A stretch of 27,789 nucleotides of DNA from a virus: the IMG/VR virus record IMGVR_UViG_3300042558_004343, positions 1 through 27,789 of that record, one strand, 5' to 3'. Positions 1-12,000 of this stretch are shown piece after piece. Position 1 is the first letter of the stretch, and the number at the start of each line of letters is the position of its first letter. Made by a program: the position numbers and the translations under genes. The notes under the pieces are model-generated. The model was not told where the DNA came from. It did no database searches and saw nothing but the letters and a program-made list of their open reading frames with translations.

Positions 1-3000
1 CAAAACTATCAATCATGTCAGCTGGGAAAGGTATGACCACCGAAGAATCTATGATATCAGATCCAAGATACGTTTTGCTACAGAGCTGGTTGCCGCCACC
101 TGTGGCAAACACTTCCAATGTAATCACATCACCGTTGCTTGCTCCGGTGCCAACCTCAAGTTGATAATTTGCCCAATCATAAGAAGTAGGAGTAATTACT
201 AGACCTTGAGTTACATTATAGGCAAGTACCACCATTGGGAATGGCAATAAGTTGGCAAATGAATATGTTGTGTTTGTTGAGTCGTAGAAGTAACTTACGC
301 TGGCTTCTGGACTACCGTGTCCCAGGCCGCGCCAATCTGCGCCAGGTGTTGTATACACACGCATGTCCAGTGTGTCGTATACTATACCAGGTACCAGTTC
401 TTCTGGTGCGTGGCTTTCGTATGTGTCAACAAATGCGCCGCCGTCGACTGTGACTGCATTGGCCGGGCCAGTGGTTGGTGGGTTCCCATCATATGCTGGG
501 GCTGGCAATATACCCAGGTATGGATCTGTGAAGTTGCTTTGGTAAATTGCATCTAAAATTGCTGGATCGTAGGTGGGTATGCCATCGGGTCCATAAGATA
601 TATTATCAAATGGGTCAATATCAAAATTTCCTACATCATAGCCAGTGTCGCGATTAAAGTCCGGAGCTGCCACTTGCACGCCGGGATAATCAACACCAGA
701 AATCAACAATGCAAGATCAAGTCCGGGTTCGTTGACCCTTGGAACATAATAACCCATGGTACGGTCAACCCCGCTCAATGCACTGGCAGCAATCAAAGTC
801 CATTGCTCGGGGTCAAAAGATGCACTATTAACTGTGGCAACAGCTGACCATACACGGTTATCATATCTTACCAAGGTACCAGTTGCATAATCAACATTGG
901 CTTGCCATTCTAAAACATTGCTGGTATATTGGTACCTGTCATATCGCATTGTTGTTAAAATGTTGCGGACTTGTTGGTTGCCCATTACTGCCACTGCTGT
1001 GGCTCCCGACCCGTTGCCTTCGCTTAGTGTGATTGTGGCTGTGGTGCTGTAACCGAGACCTGGATCAATGACATTAATGCTGGTAACCCTGCCGGTACTG
1101 TTTATTTGTGCCACCATCACTGCTTGTTGCACACAATCACCAGTTACAGTTACCACCGGTGGGCTGGTATAGCCTGACCCACCATTAACAACTGTCACTG
1201 ATTGGATACTCAACAAATAATTTTGATACCATTGATTCCAGGGAAAAGTTTGCCAAGTTGACGAAGTACTTGGAACGCTGGAAGTTGTACTCAATGTCCC
1301 GGTGTTATCTAATACTGGGCTAATAAACAACTGTTGTAACGGATCCCAATAAGCAGGAAGATCAAAGTCAACAATTGAACCTGGATAGCTATCTAACCCT
1401 TGATATTTGAGATTGAATTCTCGTATTTGCACGTGATAAGGTTTGACTTCGTTGATGTAGTTTAAAACAAAGTCTTGGTTGTCACGTCGGTAAATTGGAT
1501 ATGGCACCAATTCTCGAATTACATGGTCCACATCAATCAAACTAGTTTTAGTCAACCAGGATGTCGAGCGTTGCTCGCTGAGAATGTAATTAAACATCAA
1601 TACCAATAAGCGATTTCTTTCAATCAGCAGTTCGTCAATTAACAATTCTTCGTTGATGGCTTCTAGAATTTTTCTAGTTTCGGTTACTGGCGCCTCATCA
1701 AAGTATTGAGCGTCAAACACTTCAGTGTCAAACCCAAATCTTCCCAGTGTGTAGTCCCAGAGTGCATTTGACAATTCTATTGTGCCGTCCTGTAGGCCTA
1801 CTCGGACCCAGTTGCCATTATCACGCAAATAAATTTCTTTTTTGCCTTGCGCATTGGCTAAAACTTCTACAGAACTTCCGTTGGGCACAGTTATTGTATC
1901 CAGTGCAGAACGATTTGGTACTTTAATTAGTATACGTGTCAACGGGTTATAGCCAGGTCGGTACCAATCAATGTAACTCCAGTAGTTTCTAGTATCATAA
2001 TTTTGTACTCGAATTAACTCTAAAAATACACTACCTGGCAATCTGCCCGTGACAGTCTGATAGATTGTCCACAAGCCGTTATTTGTGCTGTCACTGGTCA
2101 CAAGATATTTGTATCCAATTGCTACCGCATTAAGATTTTGATAAGACAATTCTTCGTAGTTGGCTACTTGTAAATTCCAATTTGTCACAGTGTTGCCATC
2201 TACTATTTCAAGTGCAGGCGGGATAGATTCCCTGCTGTTTAGTAGAGTGAATTTTCTAGTTTCAGAAATAGGATATTCTGCCAGCACCGAGTTGGCACGA
2301 GTTATATAATTTTGTAACGCCAAGAATCGATTTGCCACCATGCTTTGGCGTGGGCGGTAATCAACGCCATAACGTTGGCTTGGGCTTAACAGTGGGTCTG
2401 GTACTGCACGACCAAACAAGTCTGCCCCAGTTAAACTGTCCAGCAGTTTTCTGTACAATGCTGGATCCAGGAAACTTTCTGGTCTATCTTGTGCAATTAG
2501 CTGATACTCTGCATGCACAGCGGCAGTAGTTGCTTGTTTATCAAATTGAATATGCAACACTGTATCTTGTGCAGAAATATATGGTAAAGAATTATAAATG
2601 GCCACAGTATTTGCATTGATAGGTGCAATATAGCTTATGCCACTACTCCTTGGACTTTCAATGTATTGAGATAATGTAGTGGCACTCAGCGTTTTTCCTG
2701 CGTTGGTGGCAATAGTACGAATACCTTTGACCCAGAAGAAATATTCAGTATTTAAAAATCCTGATTCGTTGAGCATGGTTACTTCAACGTAGCTATCTGC
2801 GCTGTAAACTGTGCCTTCGCCAGTGTAGTTTATTGGCAACTCTGTACTTGAAATCCATTGATATACATCAACCGAACTACCAGGGAATAATTGTCCCCAT
2901 CGTCGACTTGCATATACAATATCGTCTTGGTTGGGATCAATAAATCTAGCAAAAGAAGTATCCCACCACAGTTGTCCAACTTGTGGTTGTCCCCAACGCA

Positions 3001-6000
3001 TGCCGTAGTTGTTGATTGCTCCGGCGTTGTAGGCAGCCGGATCAACTGCACCAATGTAATTCAAGTTTTGCCGCACTGCTCCTAACAAACGACCTTGAAG
3101 TGGATTGAAATAATCCAGGTATTGATTGGGTGTGCCGGTTACTAAATCATAGACAAATACTGTGTTCAACAGTGCAATGTCAACTGTGGGCTCTTGTATT
3201 CTAGTTGGTGCCCAAGCCGGTCCATGTGAATCATTGTAATACTGTACAACTTTTCCAAAATCTGCTTGGCTACTATCTCCAATGTCACTGCCCGGTGCGC
3301 CGATCAAGAACACGCCAGTGGTATAATCAATAGCGGCACCAAATTGATCTAGGGTCTGAACATCACTGTTAATGAACTGTTGTCCAAACACCAACAGTGG
3401 AGGATTGTCCACTGAAGGATTGACTGCCGACAACACATCATAAGAATAAACTGCGCCACTTTGTATTATAGGATCTGCAAATTGTGTTGTCTTAACATCA
3501 AATATTGTAGTATTGTTGTCAAATATGGTAGGTGCAATTGTGCTTCCGTTGGGTGCGCCCACCATCAAAGTAAGAGCATCGTCACTGACAAACAGTCCTA
3601 GTCCAAAATGAGCATAACTTTGTGGATCTGGGCTTGTGATTTCTTGTTGCCAGGCGTACACATTGACTCCCAGATCAAAGAACACAGTGCCTTGGCCTGG
3701 CAACACTGACAACTTGTTGACTGGTTGCGCTGAATTAATATTTTTAACAGTCACTATCATTCGTCCAGACACAATTAAAATTTCAGCTGTGTTAAATGGC
3801 ACTGACCCGGCAGCAAATGTAATTTGCTTTGTGTTATTGTCGTAGGTGTAATTAACTCCGTATGTTTGCAATACATTGTTTACATACACTTTTGTTGTGT
3901 AACTTGATGCCGCAGAATAAATGGTACCAACATCAAATACTGTGGTAGTTCCATCGCCTTCTAGAATTAAATCAGCAGTTAGCACTGCCCCAACGTTGGG
4001 AATAAATTCTGACTGTGTCCAATACACTGTGTTTGTTGGATCGTTTCCAAGAGTAGCACTTGTGGCAATGTAACAAAGTCCATTGTACGAAACTCGATCA
4101 CCAATGTAATATTGTGTTACAGTTAAGTAAGGTGTGGTGTTTATAGCATTAACTAGACCGCTAACAGTATTGTTGGGTGCGGCCGGAACTGCCACAAACA
4201 TGTTGTCAATTCGTATGTAATCTCCAGCAGTCAGTGCTGGGTTAGCAATTGTGGATTCAATTGTTCCGTATAGTCTTGCTTGATTTCTATAAACTTCAAC
4301 CTTGCCAGCTTCCGGCAAAATTGCCGAGTCTCCCGGTGATGAAATATACAAACTACAGTCATTTGCACACTGATCTACTTTTGCACCAAATTCCGCAGCA
4401 TCTGTTTGATTAGCAGATGTAATTGCTTGCAATTGTACAAATTGATTTGTTTCAATCTGTACCACATCGCCAACAGCAAGTGGTGCAGTAATAGTTACAA
4501 ATTGATTTGACAAGTCCGAAGTGTCAACAGTGAATGTACCGCCAATGTTCATTGCGGTGTTTACCAGGAACTCACCATTTACTGTCACTGCCACAAATCC
4601 AGGATCTTCCAGGCTGTTAACTGGGTAAAAGTTAGTTTGCGTGTCATCAATAACAATAAATCGTTCAATGTTTCTATCAAACACATAAACTTCTCCATAC
4701 TCGTCCTTGGGACGAGTATTTGGTGAACCAATCATGATTTGATTTCCAGTTGTAGTACAAGCTACACTCTCGCCAAATCTTAATTCAATGTCAAGTCCAG
4801 GAACAGTTAGTGTGTTTACATAACTAAAATAAGTGTTGCTGTCTACTAAAATTGTTGCACCAGCTGGTGGCACTGTATTGAATACCAGGATGTGAGGATC
4901 AATAATTGAACTGTCGCTGTTAAAGTCATAATCTAGGTGTGGTCGATACAACTGATCGTCAACTTTGACAGTGAATGAGTAAATGTCTGTTGCTGTGTAC
5001 AAATATTGATTTAACGCAAACTCGTAAGTATTAGAAACTCCCGAGCCTGATTGAGTCCAGCCAAGTGGGCTGGACTCAATGATTGCACCACCAACTCCAA
5101 TACTCTGCACAGTTATTACTAAATCGTTGGCAGGGCTAGAGCCGCCACCAATAGTGGCAGCATTGATAGTAAGGGTATCAAGTGCTTGATAATCTTCGCC
5201 TGGTGATGTTAATTGAACATAGTATTCGCCGCGTACACGATTCACAGTAAATTGTGCATTGCTACCAATTCCTGTGGTACTATCTTGTTCAACATTGTAG
5301 TAAGTTTGCTGGTCAAGTTGTACTATAGATCTACGTGAAATAATTAGCACTTTGCCAGCTTCGGGAATATCCGTCAAAGTTATTGATGTACTGTCAACGG
5401 TGTAATCAATTCCATACTGTAAGAGATTATTGTCCAAGGCCAACACTAGTTGTTCTGGCAGTGCGTAATCAACAACAATATCATTGATCCAAAGGTAAGT
5501 GGTTGTTACACCATCAGTGATGTACTCAACTGTCTGTCGTTGCACATCAACTCGAGTATATGCATACACTTTGTTGTGTGCCGGTGCGGTAATATACATC
5601 CAACGTTCATTTTTACTGATAGTCACTGCATGACCAAATTCGGCAACGTTGAAGTCTTGATCAGGTGGCAGCAACAATTGTCGTTGTTCAAATACAGGGC
5701 TACCAGGAGCCACATAAATTGGTGTGGCATATCCCAGGTAGTTGTCACTGGCGCTGGCGCCTACAATACCCCATTGCTGATTACCAATGTCAACTGCACT
5801 GCCGTATCTGGCCGCGCCAGTGGCGTTGAGTTCAATGATTGCATTTTGTTCGTAAACATTCTGGTCAGTTAACACATAGGTATAAATTGCACCCGGGTCA
5901 GTTGCTAACTCTGACGGGTTGTAGCCCGGGGCTCCAACCATAGCACTAAGATTTTCAAAACCTTGTGCAAGAGCGTAGCCAAATTCGCTGTGTATTTCTT

Positions 6001-9000
6001 GCGTGATTGGAACAATTGTGGCTGCTTGGTAGAAAGGATCTATTTTTTCAAGCACTGTCCAACGGTCGTTTCCATTGTTGTCCACCCAAACTTTGATCCC
6101 TGGCAGCAACTGATTTGCATATGGTAATCCAATAATGTCAGATGGTTGTGCAACTCTACTTGATTGCAACGTCAATCCAAGCCCGATCCCATTAACAAAG
6201 GTTCTTTCTCCGACAAAGGCATAGTCAATGATGAGTGTATTAAGTGTTGGTACTGACTTTACTCGATAAAAACCGTTTATTTCAGCATCAAAATTCTTGA
6301 TGATTAATATTTCACCTGCCAATAGACCATGGTCTTCGGCAAATGTAACTATGCTTGCGCCATCTAAGTTATCTTCAACTTGAACAATGGTACTTGAAAC
6401 TCCGGAGGCCCGATATACCTCCCAATCATAGGCATTTACTCGAGCAACCCATAATGTGGTTCCAACTCCAATTTTATCAAGTGAGTTGTTTGCGTCTGAT
6501 GGGTTTGTCAAGTCAAACAGTGTTATGTCAACGTCATTGAGATTTACGTATCCTGCTGATGGGAATCCAACATCAGTGGGGGATGCCGTGGTGGTGGGCA
6601 AGATGTTGGGAGAAGTAATCTTGTAACTGCTTTTCCAAATATCATTAACAAATACTGTTTGGTCTGCGGCTGATTCGGTACCAGGCTGTATTACTTGTAT
6701 CAAACTTGGGTCGCTGGGGAGTTTTGCTTCATTAAGTAAAACTTCAAAGAAACTGTTGTTGGCATTTGCGCCGTAGACACTTCGTAACATTGCCCAGTAT
6801 TCATAAAGATTATACTGTGCAGTTTCTTTACCAAGGTCTGCAAATGTGAAAATTTCTAAACTAGGTCTAGTTCCTTTAGATCCCAAGAATTGTTGATAAA
6901 GCTGTACTTGACTGACGTCATCAAGATTCAATGCAGCCATGTATTCACGTGGCCTAAAACCTATTAGGCCGTAACTAAACAAATCAACCTCAGTTTCTAA
7001 GTTGGCATCATACACGCTGTATGACTGCGCCAACTGGTTGCTGTCATTGGCAGCGTTTGGCAATAGTCCTTGCATTATTTCTGAATAATCGCTTTTGATC
7101 CAGGCTGAAAAATCAAACGTTGCTGTGGGCTGAATAATTGTGGCCGCGCTCCAATACTGGTCCTTGAACTTGACAATTTCACCTTTGGTGTACTTTTGAT
7201 TTGGTACCCATTCATTGATACCAGCTTGATTAAGAATAAATCCGGGCGCATTTACAGTGCCGTTCCAGTCCCCGCTTAACCATCCTGCTATCAAAATTCG
7301 ACTCTGACGGCCACCAGTTATGGGGTCATAGATTAAATCTGCAAATATACTACGATTGTCTAAAACAATCAAATGCTCGTATGCAGTAAATCTTAGATTT
7401 AAAAAGTTAATAGTATCACTGGTTAAACTGTTTACAGTGAAGGTATTTTCCAAGCGATCAATTACAAGATTATTTGGAGAGATTCCTTGCCTATTTTGAT
7501 TCAGCACAACGTTGCTTAGTTTTACCGGCTGTAGACTTTCTGCAACCAGTCCTGGTGTGGTAATGCTAATTGAATTTGCACCAGGGTTTAGATTAATAAT
7601 GCTGTTTTCGGCCCAGCCTTGATTACTCCAATACAAAAATTCTTGAGCCATCTGCACCCAATCCATGATGTAGCCATTTTCAGTACGATCAAACACAAAT
7701 CCTCGGTCAGTCAACAGTTTACCATAACTGAGCAAGAAATCGCAAACTGCTGATCGGTTAGTAAACACAAATCCATAAGGAACACGAACAATAGTATTGG
7801 TGTACTCAACAGGAACCTGTTCTGTTGATCCTCCGGCACTGAGTGTCTGTGTTTTTCCATTTACCCTGGATGCTAATATTTCAAAATAATTTTCTAAGCC
7901 GTTGTATCCTTGAACTGCCCATCCTGTGTCAGTTACTTGAACTATTACTGAACTGTAAGATACCTGTTGTACCGGTGGGTTTTTATAAAGCAATAATCCA
8001 TAGCTTTCGTCTGGCAACAACAAGCCGGCATTTGACCCAGTTGGTGTTGATCGTTCGGTGTATAATTTTAAATATCGTTTGTCACTGAATGATGCTAGGC
8101 GCCAGCACAATCTAATATCTAGGTTACTCAATAGTGTGGTTAGGTCGTTACTACCATTGACTCCTAGTTGTTGATTGTAATCAATGATCCAGTTTATATA
8201 ACTTGCACGGCTAACACCGTTGCCATATAATGGTGCCAGATTGCTGGCTTGGAGACGATATCTTCCTTCCCACAAATACTGACCAATACCCTCGTCATAT
8301 ACGTAACGATCGCGGTCTGCAAATAAACCAAAAAACTTAGCCGGCCTGGTTAACGCCAACAAGCGCATAACTGCAAACGGCCAAGCACTGCTAGATCTCC
8401 AGGTATTTTCAACTGGGCCGTCGTCCCCAAACGTCCAGCTACGTCGGAATGTGGTGGTATCGTAGTTACCCACCACAGCCGATAATGGACTGAGTAGTTC
8501 TCCTTCTGTGCCAACCGGAATTACATTTAGTAACCCTGGGCGGACATATCGAGGATCAACTCTAGGGTTCACAGGATCTGCAATATATCCTCTTTCTAAA
8601 TCGCCCCACAACACCAAGTTACCAGACGTATAAGGGGCAGGACCATATCGAGATGCCCACCATGATGGTTGTTGAGTGAATCCCAGCATTTCCCAGGGCG
8701 TTGTATTAGGAGTAGTGGTATCATAAAAATAAAGATAGTTGCCGCGCCAAGCACCCAACAGTGGTTGCTGATCAAGTCGGTTACTACTCTGACTATAATT
8801 GTAAGTAAAAGGATTGCTTTGCGAATAATTTTGTGAGGTATAGTCTAATTTATTGCTACCGATCCAAGATAAAAAGTCAGGCAACAATATAGAATTAATT
8901 TCTTCAAGTGTGTAATCCGTGGTTCGGAACTGCCCTGGTGTAACATCATCTGCCAGCAACGGCACCGTGGTATTAATTTTTAAATTGTTAAAAATTCTTG

Positions 9001-12000
9001 TTTCAAATTCTAATAATACATTATCTCGGAAATCACCAAATGCCACAGTGATGCTGCCATCGTGCCCCTGGATGACTAGAGTTGGTTGACTGCTGGTTTC
9101 CTCGTAAAAAATCTTAGGCTCGTATGCTGGATACAAACCCATCTTTGTTGGTGTATTTGGCACATAACTGCCGTAGGTAGTAGCATATTCTCTTATGGTT
9201 ATTACGTCACCTACCACCAATGGAATTGTAATGATAATGCTGGCTGAATCAGCAGGCACAGTGTATTCGTATCCTTTGGTGAGAATGTTACCGTTGACAT
9301 ACACTAATATTGCTTTGAAGTTACTTTGTGTAAAATCGTAGACTTGATTGGTGGTGAATGTATTAGTGCTGATTAAACTATACGTGTAAGTTAACTCAGT
9401 ATATGTTTCTCCAGCTGGAAGCATATCGCTCCAATAGAACGGAAAAATGCTACTACGAGACAACGTAATTTCTTGTATTGACGCATCCAAAACTTGAGTT
9501 GGTGTGAGATTTACAAAGTCACCATTTGATGCATAATCTATCAACAACGCTTTGTACTTGTTGTATTCTTGGCTGTTAAACTCCAAAGAATTAAACAACT
9601 CAAACTGCTGGCGGCGCAAGAATACTCCTGGCAATACCAACGGGGCAGAATTTTGTATTATTTGTGTTCCGTAAGGTACCAGTTCTCCAAGATCGCGAGT
9701 ATTATTTGCACCAGTTATTGGTCCAACAATGTTGCGCAAATTTTGCCCAATAGTTTCATAATGGGTTCTTATAGTGCCTAGTGTAAATTCTGTACTGTTG
9801 CCGTTTATTGCATTGTTTTCAAGATTTAATGGAATCTGATAAAAGCCAATCTGACTAGCAACATTGCTCAAGGCTTGAATTTCAATCACCGAGTTTAGTG
9901 CCACCAATGATGACAATGTTATAGTTGTGTTTGTGCTGGAAACTGTATAGGTGTATCTTAATGGGTCAAGATAAATGCCATCTATAAAAATTTGTATTGG
10001 TGAAAAAATTGTAAGTTGGTCCACTGGAACATCTAGCACCAACGGAGATCCATCATTGACGAATCTAAAAATTTGTCGGCTGCGAGATGTGGCCGCTGCC
10101 GGCTGCCATCCAAGTTCACTGGAGAACGATACTCGATCAATGTATTGTCTTGCAAATCCTGTGCTAATTGCAGTGGTAGTGCTTACATTATTTTTAACAT
10201 AGATAAAAGTGTCGTTGTAAAAATAGTTAGAAAAAACAATATCACCAACATTGTTGATGCTAAAATATTTTAAAGACAATCCCAACACATCATCTTGTAC
10301 GGCTGTTTCTCCCTCGGCATATCCAAAAAGTTTGCTCCCGACAAAGGTGGTGCTGGGATATACTGCTCGGTCACCAAAGCTGTCTCCGTTGGTGTCATAA
10401 ACATCAAATAATGGTGCTTGATTAACCCTGGTTTTCTGTTGCGCACTTTGCCAGGCCATTCCGTCAAACCAATAACTTAGACCTTTCTGAGTTGTACCAT
10501 TGGTACTAACCACAGTTTGGTTCATTAAGGCCAGGCCGCCAGGCAATGGCACTAGGTCAATGATTGGGGTGCCAGTGTTGTTGGGATCAATAAACCTTAC
10601 TTCATAAATGCGATTTCTAACTTGCTGGTCAGAGTCGGCAGCAAATATTGCCAAGGTACCTTCAACAAACGAATAGCCATCAATACCGTATCCACTTGTT
10701 CCATTGATGTTACTAAGTGCATCGGTTTCATTGAAGTCAATGATGTTTACTGGGCGCTTACCTTGTGTTCCAAAATTGTATAAACTTGTATCAGCTCGAA
10801 ATTCAATAATAGGGCGTTTAGCTCGTTGGTTGTTATCAACCGTTGGAGTAATATTATTCAGTTCAGCACTGTAATTAATTACATCAATATGGAACCAACG
10901 ATTACTACGGGCCCAAGCGTTTCTATCCATGCTGGCTCGATTAATTGTCAAATAATCAGGAATCAACGGAGCATTGGGGCTTGCATCGAGTGTCTTGATA
11001 TACACTTCTGGGGTAATTAATTCGGTTACTGGTATTAGTTTAATACCATTCCCAAGAGCCGCGCCTGGGACAGATGTGCCTGGCATCGGAGCACCTTCTG
11101 GACCCCCGGCTCCAATATTGAGCAAGCTTTCGGCAACAGTGTCATAGATATACTGTTGAAATTCGCCAGTGTGGCTGCCGCCAGTCATTTTTTGGCCTTG
11201 ATAAAGATGCGATAGCCCAAAATAGGCCTCACCATCAACAAACCCAACACGCAATTCTCGACCAGGCCCTGTTCCTACACCTTCAACATAGAATTCAATA
11301 TTTTGAAATTGTGCTGGATTAGTTAATCCACGAAATTTAACTTTAAGTCCATTTGTAAATTTTACACCGTTGGGGCTGATATAATTTTTTGCACCAATGA
11401 TTTCATCAAAGTCAACTGGTTGTGTGACTTCGGCATCGACTAGACGAATCTCTCCAAAAATTTCTGGATTGGTGCTGTCTTGATAATACAATGTATCCAG
11501 TGTTGCAGTAAGCAAAGGCACTTGCTGGTAATAGCCAGACGCATTTTTATACCATTGTGTGCTACTGTTGGTCTGCCCGTATCTAATATCAAATCTTGAC
11601 AGGTTTGGTACTTGCGTTACCGAGCTAAGTGTGATAAACGGTTGCCCATCATTGTCATACACATAACTTATACGCCATACACTGTATCTTTGCGTGATTA
11701 CGTTTATATCTGTGGTCTGATCGAATAACACACTGTCAAATGTGCCAATAGCGCCCGGTTGTGCATCACTGGGCAACGGATCATATTGTGTGGTAATTTG
11801 CCAGCCACCTTCTTCGGCACCTTGAATAGTGTTAGTAAAAATCAAACTAAGCCCATCAAGCTGTGTGATTCCGTCAATTCCATCAGGAAATTGTTGTAAA
11901 AATGCAGACACATAGATATTGTTGATTTGATTAAATTCTAAATTGCAGACTAAATCAACTGGGCCAATTTGATTTAGGGTGTAATAAAAATCTTGCCCTG

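Larger units (their letters stand above)
3235..5998 (-). repeat. Seven FG-GAP beta-propeller motifs within the giant protein
   Basis: Each copy follows the pattern FG-x-x-[VI] ... [VI]-[GS]-[AS]-[PS] ... G-x-[VI]-x-x-[YF]. The seven openings are EFGYALA (F2246), RYGSAV (Y2305), EFGHAV (F2361), RFGESV (F2648), EFGAKV (F2777), HFGLGLF (F3038) and QFGAAI (F3126). They are followed by cores such as MVGAPG, IVGASA, YITAPA, MIGSPN, YISSPG, MVGAPN and LIGAPG, and most by a closing strand such as GAIYTY, KVYAY, GEVYVF, GKVEVY, GAVYSY or GKVVQY. I translated all seven openings codon by codon in the giant frame. FG-GAP repeats form the blades of seven-bladed propellers in integrin alpha chains. Spacings here are 59, 56, 287, 129, 261 and 88 residues, so blades 1 to 3 are compact and later blades carry inserted domains. 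Assembly into one propeller is inferred. Confidence 0.8.

Noticed and set aside
5450-5872. Plus-strand open frame of 140 codons antisense to the giant gene
   Set aside because: The translation is Cys/Ile/Asn-rich with no recognisable motif, and the opposite strand encodes three clear FG-GAP motifs and a beta-sandwich core in the same interval.
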